From NCBI GenBank assembly GCA_902620585.1, contig CACNJC010000003.1:45695-109694 (forward strand): a stretch of 64,000 bases of DNA. The letters run 5' to 3'. A program made the position numbers and the translations under genes. Shown here piece by piece: positions 27,678 through 36,976 of this stretch (its first letter is position 1; the number at the start of each line of letters is the position of its first letter). The stretch comes from an uncultured Pelagibacteraceae bacterium (lineage in GTDB: Bacteria; Pseudomonadota; Alphaproteobacteria; Pelagibacterales; Pelagibacteraceae). The notes under the pieces were generated by a model that ran no database searches, was not told where the DNA came from, and saw only the letters and a list, made by a program, of their open reading frames with translations.

Positions 27678-29461
27678 TTCTTTTTTGTATCTATTTTAAT
27701 TCCAAGCTCTTTTAATTGTTTAAGCTCAACCTCAGAAGGAGCGCTCATCATTAAATCTTGAGCATTTTGATTCATGGGAAATAAAGTAATTTCCCTAATA
27801 TTTTTTACATTAGCGAGTAACATTACAATTCTATCAATGCCTGGAGCTATTCCTCCATGCGGAGGAGCGCCATAACTTAAAGCATTTAACATTCCGCTAA
27901 ATTTTTCTTCAACATCTTTTTTGCTATACCCTGCAACTGAAAACAGCTTATACATTAATTCAGGAATATGATTTCTTATTGCACCTGATGATAATTCAAC
28001 TCCATTACAAACTATGTCGTATTGGAAAGCTTTAATTTCAAGAGGTTTTTTAAAATTTAAATTATCAATATCGCCTTGTGGCATAGAAAAAGGATTATGA
28101 CTAAATTTAATCTTTTTTGTTTGTTCGTCTAGTTCATACATTGGATAATCAACAATCCAACAAAACGCAAATTGATCCTCATCTATTAATTCTAAGTCTT
28201 TTGCGATTTTATCTCTAGCTAAAGATAATATTCTCTCTACTTCATTTTCTTTTCCACAAGATAAAAATATACTATCCCCTATTTCTGCATTACAAATTCT
28301 CATGATTTCTTTTAATGACTCTTCGCTAAAAAATTTTCCGATTGGGCCTTTTCCAGAAATCTTTTTATCTTTGTCAATCGTAAAATAAGCTAATCCAGAA
28401 GAGCCTTGTTCTTTGGCCCAATTATCAATACTATCAAAAAAACTTCTTGGTTTGTCTTTTGTTTTTTTAGTTACAATACATCTTGATTTTGAACCGTTTT
28501 TTACTAATTTTTTAAAAATTTCAAAAGTAACATCGTCTCTTGTAAATATATTAGTAACATCATGAATCATTAGCGGATTTCTTAAGTCAGGTTTATCAGT
28601 ACCGTATTTAAGCATTGCTTCCTTATAAGGAATTTTTGGAAAATTATCATAAGTTAATTTTTTTGAAGAAAATTTTTTAAATAGACTCACCATTAGTTTT
28701 TCAACTACAGAAAATACATCTTCTTGTTCAACAAAAGACATTTCGACATCTAGTTGATAAAATTCTCCAGGGCTTCTATCTGCTCTCGCATCTTCATCTC
28801 TAAAGCATGGAGCAATTTGAAAATATTTATCAAAACCTGACATCATTATTAATTGTTTAAATTGTTGTGGAGCTTGCGGTAAGGCATAAAACTTTCCTGG
28901 ATTTAATCTGCTAGGTACTAAAAAGTCTCTAGCTCCTTCTGGACTTGATGAAGTAAGAATAGGAGTTTGATATTCAAGAAATCCTAGCTTTAACATCTCA
29001 GATCTAATAAATGATATAACTTTAGATCTTAACATTATATTTTTATGCATTTCTTCTCTCCTTAAATCTAAAAACCGATATTTTAATCTTATATCCTCTG
29101 GGTAATCCTGTTCACCAAAAACAGGCATAGGCAACTCTTTGGCTTCAGATAAAATCTTAATAGATTTAATATCTACTTCTATTTTTCCTGTATTCAGTTC
29201 TAAGTTTTCAGTGCCTTTTTCTCTTTTTACCACTTTTCCTATAATGTTTAAAACTGACTCGTGTTTAGTTTTTTCTAGAATAGAAAAAAACTTATTATTA
29301 TTTTCTATAACACACTGGGTTAATCCAAAATGATCTCTTAAATCGATAAATAATAAATTTCCATGGTCCCTTTTTCTGTGCAACCAGCCAGACAAAGAAA
29401 TTTCTTTTCCAACATCTTTTTCGGACAATTCAGCGCAATTATGAGTTCTATATTTATTCAT
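27674..29461 (-). CDS. aspS: Aspartyl-tRNA synthetase (possibly non-discriminating, Asp/Asn)
   Basis: A 595-residue bacterial-type class II synthetase. It has an N-terminal OB anticodon-binding domain (about 1-110), motif 2 [19 protein letters not shown] (about 217-235), the bacterial GAD insertion (about 290-420) and motif 3 [13 protein letters not shown] near the C-terminus. His33 in the RDHG motif is the residue found in P. aeruginosa-type relaxed-specificity enzymes, where E. coli has leucine. The enzyme may therefore also charge tRNA-Asn for GatCAB amidation (inference). It overlaps hda by eight bases. Confidence 0.95.
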   Translation of the reverse strand: MNKYRTHNCAELSEKDVGKEISLSGWLHRKRDHGNLLFIDLRDHFGLTQCVIENNNKFFSILEKTKHESVLNIIGKVVKREKGTENLELNTGKIEVDIKSIKILSEAKELPMPVFGEQDYPEDIRLKYRFLDLRREEMHKNIMLRSKVISFIRSEMLKLGFLEYQTPILTSSSPEGARDFLVPSRLNPGKFYALPQAPQQFKQLIMMSGFDKYFQIAPCFRDEDARADRSPGEFYQLDVEMSFVEQEDVFSVVEKLMVSLFKKFSSKKLTYDNFPKIPYKEAMLKYGTDKPDLRNPLMIHDVTNIFTRDDVTFEIFKKLVKNGSKSRCIVTKKTKDKPRSFFDSIDNWAKEQGSSGLAYFTIDKDKKISGKGPIGKFFSEESLKEIMRICNAEIGDSIFLSCGKENEVERILSLARDKIAKDLELIDEDQFAFCWIVDYPMYELDEQTKKIKFSHNPFSMPQGDIDNLNFKKPLEIKAFQYDIVCNGVELSSGAIRNHIPELMYKLFSVAGYSKKDVEEKFSGMLNALSYGAPPHGGIAPGIDRIVMLLANVKNIREITLFPMNQNAQDLMMSAPSEVELKQLKELGIKIDTKKN

Positions 29462-30113
29462 TAACTAATACTTTTTTTATTAAATTAATATTTATCGATT
29501 TTCCAGAAGATAAAGACAAATCGTCAATTTCTTTTATAAATTTGAACACTTTCTCATAAGATCTTTCTATATTTTTAATAATATATTCTGAAATTTTTGG
29601 ACTTATATTTATTTGTTTATCAGAAAAAGATTTTGATATTATTACCCTTAACAAATCATCTGTAGGCAACTCAATGCCTAGGCTAACAAAACTATCTGCT
29701 CTTGATTTTAGATCTTTCAATTTATGATTCATATTTTTAATTGGCAGAATAGAATTTATAACAAGATAGATGTTTAATTGCTTTAAATGATTTAAAATTG
29801 TATAAAAAAAATTTTCATCGATGTTTTGCTCGTAATTGTCAATTATTAAACAGTCTAATTTTTCCAATTCAGCCAGCATATTTTGAGTAATTGATTTAGC
29901 CTCAAATATTTTAACAGTATTAATCTTTTTATTTAAAATTTTTGATAAGTGGGTTTTGCCACACCCTTTTGGTCCGTATATATTCACCCATTTGTCTGGC
30001 CAATTTGGCCAACTTTCTATCAAACGGTAAGCAGAAAAATTATTGCTTGATACATAATAATCTTGTTCATAATATTTTGTTTTAAAAGGAAATTTAAATA
30101 CAAGTTGGTTCAT
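29454..30113 (-). CDS. hda: Hda/DnaA-like AAA+ protein (regulatory inactivator of DnaA)
   Basis: A 219-residue DnaA-family AAA+ protein lacking the DNA-binding domain IV of DnaA. Walker A is GPKGCGKT (47-54) and Walker B-like CLIIDNYE is near residue 90. The N-terminal QLVFKFP resembles the beta-clamp-binding motif of Hda. Hda with the clamp stimulates DnaA-ATP hydrolysis to limit re-initiation. Co-directional with the DUF2066 gene upstream (one-base overlap) and aspS downstream. Confidence 0.86.
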   Translation of the reverse strand: MNQLVFKFPFKTKYYEQDYYVSSNNFSAYRLIESWPNWPDKWVNIYGPKGCGKTHLSKILNKKINTVKIFEAKSITQNMLAELEKLDCLIIDNYEQNIDENFFYTILNHLKQLNIYLVINSILPIKNMNHKLKDLKSRADSFVSLGIELPTDDLLRVIISKSFSDKQINISPKISEYIIKNIERSYEKVFKFIKEIDDLSLSSGKSININLIKKVLVNE

Positions 30114-31144
30114 TAGATTATCTTAATCTTCCACTGTCCTTCTCTCATGTTTAAATCAATATTTTGGTCTTTTAATTTTTTAATGATCTTATTTATTTTA
30201 CCTAGATATTTAATCTTTACCAAAACATAATCTTTATTTAACTGTTGAACATAATAATTGTCAATTAAATCAATTTTCTTTAATCTGTTATTGAATTCCA
30301 CTAAATTATTCTTTTTATCCAATTTTATTTCTGCATTTAAAAAAGATGGAGTTCTTACGTCTATCAGGTTTTGTGATTTAATTAAATCTTCAATTTCATT
30401 TTTAATTTTTAAAATTATGTTATCATTGAATTCATTTTGATTTGTATTAATTTTATTTATAATTAAGTTTTTATTTAATTTCTTGCCTTCAATTTTAGTA
30501 TTCAAAAAAACTTTTGCAATATTTTTATCAATATCAATTGTGACAAAAGCCATATTGTTTAGATTATACTCTTTGAAAAAATCTTCTATATCTATTTTGT
30601 ATATACTATCTTTGTAAGATTTTATGGTTTGAATACTTTCTACACTTTCTACTGGAAGACTATATTTAATTAAATCTTCTGACTTTTCGCTACTCCAATT
30701 CTCGTAAAAATAATTTTTTGCATAAATAAAATATTGCTTATCTTTTATCAATAAAGGAAATATTATCATATTTGTATTAATGATATCTGAATAAAGAATG
30801 TTATTTTGATAAAAAAAATTATGAATCCTTTCTCTGTCAAAATAAATATTGAAACTTACTTTATTGTTATTATCATTAGTTTTCACTTGGTAATAAGAGA
30901 TCAATTTTTTTATTTGTGCTAAATTGGTAGTTGAAATTTTCTTGTAGTCCCCTTCTAGCAAAAGCCTATTGTTCAGCTCGTTAAAACCTTTTAAAAAAGC
31001 TTGATTAGCCAATTTTTCTTTATTTTTTATATTTTTTTTACTTATTTCAATATTATTAACATTAAAAAGTTTATTGTCAGATAAAACATTTCCAGTTTTA
31101 AATAAAATAATTATTATACAACAAATAAATATTAGATTTTTCAT
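30113..31144 (-). CDS. DUF2066 domain-containing protein
   Basis: A 343-residue protein with an N-terminal signal peptide (about 3-22, ending at VLSDN). The body shows the DUF2066 pattern, with KLANQAFLKGFNELNNRLL near the start and repeated beta/alpha stretches. No catalytic motif is evident. In alphaproteobacteria the gene typically lies between hda and purM, as here. Probably periplasmic; the function is unknown. It is divergent from purM, with 25 bases between the start codons. Confidence 0.78.
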   Translation of the reverse strand: MKNLIFICCIIIILFKTGNVLSDNKLFNVNNIEISKKNIKNKEKLANQAFLKGFNELNNRLLLEGDYKKISTTNLAQIKKLISYYQVKTNDNNNKVSFNIYFDRERIHNFFYQNNILYSDIINTNMIIFPLLIKDKQYFIYAKNYFYENWSSEKSEDLIKYSLPVESVESIQTIKSYKDSIYKIDIEDFFKEYNLNNMAFVTIDIDKNIAKVFLNTKIEGKKLNKNLIINKINTNQNEFNDNIILKIKNEIEDLIKSQNLIDVRTPSFLNAEIKLDKKNNLVEFNNRLKKIDLIDNYYVQQLNKDYVLVKIKYLGKINKIIKKLKDQNIDLNMREGQWKIKII

Positions 31145-31169
31145 ACTTAGCTAATTATCATTTTTATTA

Positions 31170-32198
31170 ATGAAAAAAATACAAAATAGTTATAAAAAAA
31201 GTGGCGTAAATATTTCTATAGCTAATAAATTTGTAGATCACATAGCCAAATTATCAAAAAAAAATGACCAAAAAACGAATAGTTCATTTAACAGCAACAA
31301 TATTGGTGCTTTTGGTTCTGTTTTTGACCTGAGCAAAATTAAGATTAAAGACCCAGTAATAGTTTCGTGTACTGATGGTGTAGGAACAAAGGTAGATTTA
31401 GCAAACAAATTTAAGAAGTTCGATACTATTGGAATAGATTTAGTTGCTATGTGCGTGAATGACCTGATTGTTCAAGGTGCTAAACCTCTGTTTTTTTTAG
31501 ATTATATTGCTTTAGGAAAATTACAGCTTAAAAAAACTAAAAGTATTCTTAAAGGTATCTTACAAGGTTGTAAAATCTCCAACTGTAAACTCATCGGAGG
31601 AGAAACAGCAGAGATGCCTGGTATTTACTCAAAAGATAAATTTGATTTAGCTGGTTTTAGTGTAGGAATAGTTTCAAAAAAAAAGATATTACACAAAAAA
31701 AACGTAAAACATGGTGATCTTATTTTTGCTATACCGTCAAATGGAATTCATTCAAATGGTTATTCTTTAGTAAGATCTATTTTAAAAAAAACTAAGATAA
31801 ATAACAATTTAAAAAAGGAATTATTAAAACCTACTAAGATTTACACAAAAGAAATATTGAAATTAGCTAACCATAATTTGATAAGCTCAGCTGCACACAT
31901 CACGGGAGGAGGACTATTGGAAAACATAGCAAGGTCTGTACCTAATGATCTATCTGTAAATATCGATCTTTCAAAAATCAAAGTAAAAAGAATTTTTAAA
32001 TGGTTAAAATCAAAAAATATATCTGATTTAGAAATGTTAAGAACTTTTAACTGTGGAGTTGGTTTTTGTATTATAATTAACAAAAAAAATATAAAAAAAA
32101 TTAAAAAGTATTTTTCTAAAGAATTCATGCCGTATCAAATTGGTTATATTTCTAAAGGTTCAAGTAAATTAAATTTCTACAATAATTTAAAATGGTAA
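31170..32198 (+). CDS. purM: Phosphoribosylformylglycinamidine cyclo-ligase (AIR synthetase)
   Basis: A 342-residue PurM that closes the imidazole ring to give aminoimidazole ribotide in purine synthesis. Typical blocks are SGVNISIANKFVDHI, VSCTDGVGTKVDLA (about 65-78), VAMCVNDLIVQGAKPLFFLDYIA, GGETAEMPGIY and AHITGGGLLENIAR. It overlaps purN by seven bases, so the two are probably translated together. Confidence 0.98.
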   Translation: MKKIQNSYKKSGVNISIANKFVDHIAKLSKKNDQKTNSSFNSNNIGAFGSVFDLSKIKIKDPVIVSCTDGVGTKVDLANKFKKFDTIGIDLVAMCVNDLIVQGAKPLFFLDYIALGKLQLKKTKSILKGILQGCKISNCKLIGGETAEMPGIYSKDKFDLAGFSVGIVSKKKILHKKNVKHGDLIFAIPSNGIHSNGYSLVRSILKKTKINNNLKKELLKPTKIYTKEILKLANHNLISSAAHITGGGLLENIARSVPNDLSVNIDLSKIKVKRIFKWLKSKNISDLEMLRTFNCGVGFCIIINKKNIKKIKKYFSKEFMPYQIGYISKGSSKLNFYNNLKW

Positions 32199-32755
32199 GA
32201 AAAAGAACTTGCGTTTTTATATCTGGATATGGTTCTAATCTAAAAAATTTGATAAAAAATTCACGTTATCAAAACTTTCCAATTAAGATAAGCCTTGTTG
32301 TTTGTGATAATAAAAATGCAAAAGGATTAATCCACGCAAAAAAAAATTCAATCCCATATTTAATAGTAGATACTAGAAAAAGAAATTTCGAGCATAAAAT
32401 TCTAAAAAAACTTAAAAAATATAAAATATCCCTTATTTGCTTAGCGGGATATATGAAAATTATTTCAAAAAAATTTATTAAAAATTATGGGAAAAAAATA
32501 ATTAATATTCATCCATCTCTATTACCAAAATTTAAAGGTTTAAATACTTTTAAAAGAGTTTTAAAAAATGAAGAAAAAAAAACTGGATGTACTGTCCATT
32601 TCGTTAATGAAAAACTCGATGGGGGTCTCAAAATTTTACAAAAAAGTTTTTTTATAGATAAGAACTATAATGAAGAAAAATTAAAAGAAGAAACTCAAAA
32701 ATTAGAATATAGAGCGTTTTCAGAAGCAATAATAAAAATTTTTAGATATAGCTAA
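32192..32755 (+). CDS. purN: Phosphoribosylglycinamide formyltransferase (10-formyl-THF type)
   Basis: A 187-residue PurN that formylates GAR using 10-formyltetrahydrofolate. FISGYGSNLKNLI is the phosphate-binding start. The catalytic residues sit in INIHPSLLPKFKGL (about 106-119, Asn and His) and the GCTVHFVNEKLDGG loop (Asp about 148). The stop interlocks with ndk on the opposite strand (CTAA at 32752-32755). Confidence 0.97.
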   Translation: MVRKRTCVFISGYGSNLKNLIKNSRYQNFPIKISLVVCDNKNAKGLIHAKKNSIPYLIVDTRKRNFEHKILKKLKKYKISLICLAGYMKIISKKFIKNYGKKIINIHPSLLPKFKGLNTFKRVLKNEEKKTGCTVHFVNEKLDGGLKILQKSFFIDKNYNEEKLKEETQKLEYRAFSEAIIKIFRYS

Positions 32756-33162
32756 TTTTTGAAGAAAAAATTAATTTCTTTTTTTGCATTCTCAATAGAG
32801 TCAGATCCATGCACTGAGTTTTTGTCTATTGATATTCCATAAAGTTTTCGAATTGTATTGTCTTTTGCTTGTTTTGGGTCGGTTGCTCCCATAATTTCTC
32901 TATTAGATAATACTGCATTATTTCCCTCTAAAATCATTACAACTATTGGTCCGGAGGATAAATATGCACACAGGTCGTCATAAAATGGCTTTGTTTGGTG
33001 AACTTTGTAAAATTCAGCTGCCTCCTCTTTTGTAATATGAATTTTTTTATTTTCTTTAATTTTTAAGTTTTTCTTTATAAAGATAGACTTAATTTCCTCA
33101 ATTAAATTTCTCTCTACTGCGTCGGGCTTAATTATTGAAAGTGTCTGTTCAATATTACTCAT
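32752..33162 (-). CDS. ndk: Nucleoside diphosphate kinase
   Basis: A 136-residue NDK that equilibrates nucleoside di- and triphosphates through a phosphohistidine. The catalytic histidine is His118 in NSVHGSDS, one residue later than in E. coli. KPDAVERNL near the N-terminus and REIMGATDPKQA are conserved nucleotide-site blocks. It overlaps pepA by eight bases and is downstream of it. The holC gene that often sits here in alphaproteobacteria is absent. Confidence 0.98.
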   Translation of the reverse strand: MSNIEQTLSIIKPDAVERNLIEEIKSIFIKKNLKIKENKKIHITKEEAAEFYKVHQTKPFYDDLCAYLSSGPIVVMILEGNNAVLSNREIMGATDPKQAKDNTIRKLYGISIDKNSVHGSDSIENAKKEINFFFKN

Positions 33163-34609
33163 AATTATCCTCTATTAATTGATTTAACAATCTAACTCCA
33201 AAACCTGTTGCGCCTCCAGAGTTCAAAGCTCCTCCATATTTTGAAAAAGCCATACCAGCAATGTCTAAATGAGCCCAAGGTGTTTTTTTCAAAATGAACC
33301 TTTGTAAAAATTGAGCAGCAGTTGTTGATCCTGCTCCTCCAACATAATTAATATTTTGTACGTCTGCATTTTTTGAATTCATAAGTTTATCATAATTTTT
33401 ATGAAGAGGCATTCTCCAAACTTTTTCTTCAACTTTCTCGCCTGCGTTAAAAATTTGTTTTGACAACTTATCATCGTTAGAAAAAAGACCAGCATATTCT
33501 GATCCTAAACAAACTATTATAGCTCCTGTCAAAGTAGCTAAATCAATAATAAATTTTGGTTTAAATTTTTCTTCTGTGAAAGTCAAAGCATCTGCCAAGA
33601 CGAGTCGACCCTCTGCATCAGTATTTAAAATTTCTATTGTTTTACCACTATAAGATTTTACAATATCGCCAGGTCTTTGAGCATTTCCGCTAACCATATT
33701 TTCTACAAGGCCAACGACACCAACAGCATTAATCTTTGCTTTTCTTTGCGCTAAATTTTTCATTAAACCAACTACAGTTGCCGATCCTGCCATATCATAA
33801 GTCATGTCTTCCATGAATTTTGCTGGTTTTAATGAATATCCTCCAGTGTCGAAGCAAACTCCTTTTCCAACAAATGCTAAAGGTTTAGAGTTATTTTTTG
33901 CACCATTCCATTCCATCGTTACAAGATATGATCCTCTGACACTTCCTTGGCCTACTCCAAGTAAAGCGTGCATACCTAACTTCTTTAATTTTTTTTCATC
34001 GTAAACATTTACTTTTAAACCGTCTTTTCGAAGTAGGTTTAATCTCCTTGCGTATTCATCGGGGTGTAAAACATTTCCTGGTTCCGAGACTAAATCTCTC
34101 GCATAAAAAGTTCCTTCTTCTAAAGCTTTAAATTTTAATTGGCTTAGTGTAGAAGGTTTATTCTTATTTCCTAGTACATTAATAGTAATTATTCTAGTTT
34201 CATTTTTAGTTTTATATTTTTTAAATTCATAAGATTTTAATTTTAGTCCATGTAGGAAATAACCAAGAAAATTATTGTCTTTGCTCACTATGCTATCTGA
34301 AACAATAAAATATTCAGAGTTTTTTCCATAATTAATACGTCCGTATAACTCGGCTCCTAAATTTTCAATATCAGAGGTTTTCAAGCTATCTTTAATGGAT
34401 ATTAGAACTATTTTTTTTTTTGAATTTAATTCAAAAACAAGCAAGTTTTTTTTTAAATCACTAGTTTTTAATAAATCATTTATGTAAGAAAATTCTTGGT
34501 CGGAGAGAAATTTTTTTAACCCGTTTATGCTAAATTTTTCCTTTGTAAATAAGATTTGGTTAGCTGAATTGTTGCCTGTTTTGTTCAAATAATTTAATTT
34601 TATAGACAT
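33155..34609 (-). CDS. pepA: Leucyl aminopeptidase (M17 family)
   Basis: A 484-residue M17 metallo-aminopeptidase. The N-terminal domain (about 1-160) is variable. The C-terminal catalytic domain has VGKGVCFDTGGYSLKPA (about 248), the two-metal signature NTDAEGRLVLADAL (about 331) and the DLATLTGAIIV block. It releases N-terminal amino acids from peptides in the cytoplasm. It is divergent from lptF across a 133-base gap (34610-34742). That gap holds a weak lptF promoter candidate, TTGATG at 34706 and TACATT at 34729 with 17 bases between. Confidence 0.96.
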   Translation of the reverse strand: MSIKLNYLNKTGNNSANQILFTKEKFSINGLKKFLSDQEFSYINDLLKTSDLKKNLLVFELNSKKKIVLISIKDSLKTSDIENLGAELYGRINYGKNSEYFIVSDSIVSKDNNFLGYFLHGLKLKSYEFKKYKTKNETRIITINVLGNKNKPSTLSQLKFKALEEGTFYARDLVSEPGNVLHPDEYARRLNLLRKDGLKVNVYDEKKLKKLGMHALLGVGQGSVRGSYLVTMEWNGAKNNSKPLAFVGKGVCFDTGGYSLKPAKFMEDMTYDMAGSATVVGLMKNLAQRKAKINAVGVVGLVENMVSGNAQRPGDIVKSYSGKTIEILNTDAEGRLVLADALTFTEEKFKPKFIIDLATLTGAIIVCLGSEYAGLFSNDDKLSKQIFNAGEKVEEKVWRMPLHKNYDKLMNSKNADVQNINYVGGAGSTTAAQFLQRFILKKTPWAHLDIAGMAFSKYGGALNSGGATGFGVRLLNQLIEDNYE

Positions 34610-34742
34610 AAGTTTTTAGTTTTTAATAAGTTTGAATGGTATATATGTTCAAATATATCATATTTCAATGGGAAATCGATCTTAGTTAAACCATAGATTG
34701 AAATTTTGATGAGGTTGCTTTATTTATATACATTATAAAGCA

Positions 34743-35891
34743 ATGCTACAAAACACTATTTATCGAAATTTTATCAAAGAGCTACTTAAAACTTTTTTTG
34801 TAATTTTATTTGGCTTAACGATCATTGCCTGGACCGTAAGGGCGGTAAATTTTTTAGATTTAATAGTCGATAGTGGTTATGCAGTATCAACATACTTTCA
34901 ATATTCTATTTTAAATTTATTAAGCATAATGACAAAATTTATACCTTTATCTTTCTTACTCGCACTCATTATCTTTATTATAAAAAAGATACAGGAAAAT
35001 GAGTTTATAATATTATGGACTTCAGGAATAAAAAAGTTAACTCTTGCTAACCTTTTTTTTACAATTTCAATTTTTATTACAATTATTTATTTAATTTTTT
35101 CTACCGTAATTACACCAATGGCTTTAAATAAATCAAGATTTTTATTAAATAAAGGAGGCTTCGATTCTTTTTTACCTACAATTAGAATTCAGCAGTTTAG
35201 TGATTCTTTTGAAGGATTTACATTCTTAGTAGAAGATAAAAAAAATAATGAAATCAAAAATGTCTTCATTCATGACGAATATAATGTTTTAAAAAATTTG
35301 ACGTCTGATCAATCAGAAAAAAATTCAACTACGATAGTAGCAAAAAACGGAATGGTTCAAGGAAATAAAAAGTTAATTTTATTTAATGGTCAAATTATTT
35401 CGACTCAAAAAGAAAGTTTAAAGAATAATATTGTAAAATTTGAACAGCTAAATATAAATTTAAATACACTTTCAACTGGTACAGTTAAAATTCCAAAATT
35501 ACAAGAGACCTCTACAATTGAACTCCTAAAATGTAATTTTCAAAAATTCTCTGAAGGTACCAATATTTTAAATTGTAAGGAAAGCGCCGAAGAGGAGATT
35601 AAAACTATTTTAAATAGAAGATTTATTTTGCCATTTTATATTCCTATTATTTCTTTATTATGTTCTTTCTTAATTATAAGATCTGAAAAGAAAAGAAATT
35701 TTTTTTTAAACAAGTATTCTATTTTCATTTTAAGTTTTTTAATTTTACTTTATGCTGAATTAATTGTTCGTTATACAGGTATATCGGAGCTAATAAATAT
35801 TTTATTTTTTATTTCTCCGTTAATTCTTATTCCAATAATTTACGTATCATTAATTTATAAATTATCAAAAGAATCTGTGGTGGAAGAATGA
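34743..35891 (+). CDS. lptF: LPS export ABC transporter permease LptF
   Basis: A 382-residue YjgP/YjgQ-family permease. Three transmembrane helices at the N-terminus (about 12-110), a periplasmic beta-jellyroll domain (about 120-280) and three C-terminal helices (about 295-375) form half of the LptB2FG extractor that lifts lipopolysaccharide from the inner membrane. It overlaps lptG by four bases (ATGA). LptF and LptG assignment is by gene order; both belong to one family. Confidence 0.92.
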   Translation: MLQNTIYRNFIKELLKTFFVILFGLTIIAWTVRAVNFLDLIVDSGYAVSTYFQYSILNLLSIMTKFIPLSFLLALIIFIIKKIQENEFIILWTSGIKKLTLANLFFTISIFITIIYLIFSTVITPMALNKSRFLLNKGGFDSFLPTIRIQQFSDSFEGFTFLVEDKKNNEIKNVFIHDEYNVLKNLTSDQSEKNSTTIVAKNGMVQGNKKLILFNGQIISTQKESLKNNIVKFEQLNINLNTLSTGTVKIPKLQETSTIELLKCNFQKFSEGTNILNCKESAEEEIKTILNRRFILPFYIPIISLLCSFLIIRSEKKRNFFLNKYSIFILSFLILLYAELIVRYTGISELINILFFISPLILIPIIYVSLIYKLSKESVVEE

Positions 35892-36976
35892 AGAAAGTTT
35901 TATTTAATTATCTATTATCAGGTTTTTTAAAAACGATATTTAAAGTAATGTTAATTTTTTACTGTCTAGGGATAATTTTAAATTTATTTGAGGAAGTTGA
36001 GTTTTTTAAAAATTTAGATGTATCTATTTTTATACCAATTACCCTTACAGCATTGTTTATTCCTAGTTTATTAATAAAAATGTTACCATTTATTATTTTT
36101 ATTTCAAGTTTGTGGTATTTATGGAATTTAAGAAATAATAAGGATTTATTAAATCTTAAAGTATTTGGGTATTCAAATTTTAAAATATTTTTTATATTAG
36201 CTTTTACTTCCTTTATTTTTGGATGGATTGTTTTATTTACTGTCAATCCTTTTACTTCAACAATGGTAAAATATTACGAACAAACCAAAGCTAAATATTC
36301 TAGAGATATAGATCATTTAGTATCTATAAATAAAAATGGACTTTGGACTAAAGAAAATTTAGATACTGGATATCGAATTATTGCTGCCGACGAAATTGAA
36401 GATAATTTTTTAAGAAAAATAACAATTTTCGACTTAGATAAAAATTATAATTTAACTAAAAAAATCAGCTCTGAACTAGGTGACATGTCAGAAAATGATT
36501 GGGTTTTAGAAAAAGTTTCAATTATGCAATATGAAAACGGTATTGTGAAAGAAGAATTTAAAGATAACCATTCAATTTATTCAAAATATGATAAAAAAAA
36601 AATTAATAGTTTATTTCGAAATTTTGATACAATGTCTTTTTTGGATTTAATCTTAAATTATAGAGATTTACAGAGTAGAGGTTATAACAAGACATACCTA
36701 AATCAGAATTTAAACGCAATGTTATCATTGCCGTTTTTCTTGTTTATGATGACTGCCCTAGCCTCAATTTTAACAATGAATACATTAAAAAAATCGAATA
36801 ATTTCACGTATATTGTAGTTGGTATTATTGCTTGTGTAGCTGTGTACTACTTTAAAGATTTGTCCTTGGCGTTAGGAAAAACTGACAGAGTTTCTTTATC
36901 TTTAGCTGCATGGATTCCAGTTGCTGTGATTGGATTATTTAGCTCGATAGGTATTTTGCAAATAAATGAAAAATAG
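35888..36976 (+). CDS. lptG: LPS export ABC transporter permease LptG
   Basis: A 362-residue partner of LptF with the same six-helix and jellyroll plan. NRNKDLLNLKVFGYSNFKIF-type sequence after the second helix contains the cytoplasmic coupling region that contacts LptB. The periplasmic domain spans about 120-265. The last three helices carry AMLSLPFFLFMMTALAS. lptD overlaps its end by 11 bases, tying the inner- and outer-membrane parts of LPS export into one operon. Confidence 0.92.
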   Translation: MKKVLFNYLLSGFLKTIFKVMLIFYCLGIILNLFEEVEFFKNLDVSIFIPITLTALFIPSLLIKMLPFIIFISSLWYLWNLRNNKDLLNLKVFGYSNFKIFFILAFTSFIFGWIVLFTVNPFTSTMVKYYEQTKAKYSRDIDHLVSINKNGLWTKENLDTGYRIIAADEIEDNFLRKITIFDLDKNYNLTKKISSELGDMSENDWVLEKVSIMQYENGIVKEEFKDNHSIYSKYDKKKINSLFRNFDTMSFLDLILNYRDLQSRGYNKTYLNQNLNAMLSLPFFLFMMTALASILTMNTLKKSNNFTYIVVGIIACVAVYYFKDLSLALGKTDRVSLSLAAWIPVAVIGLFSSIGILQINEK

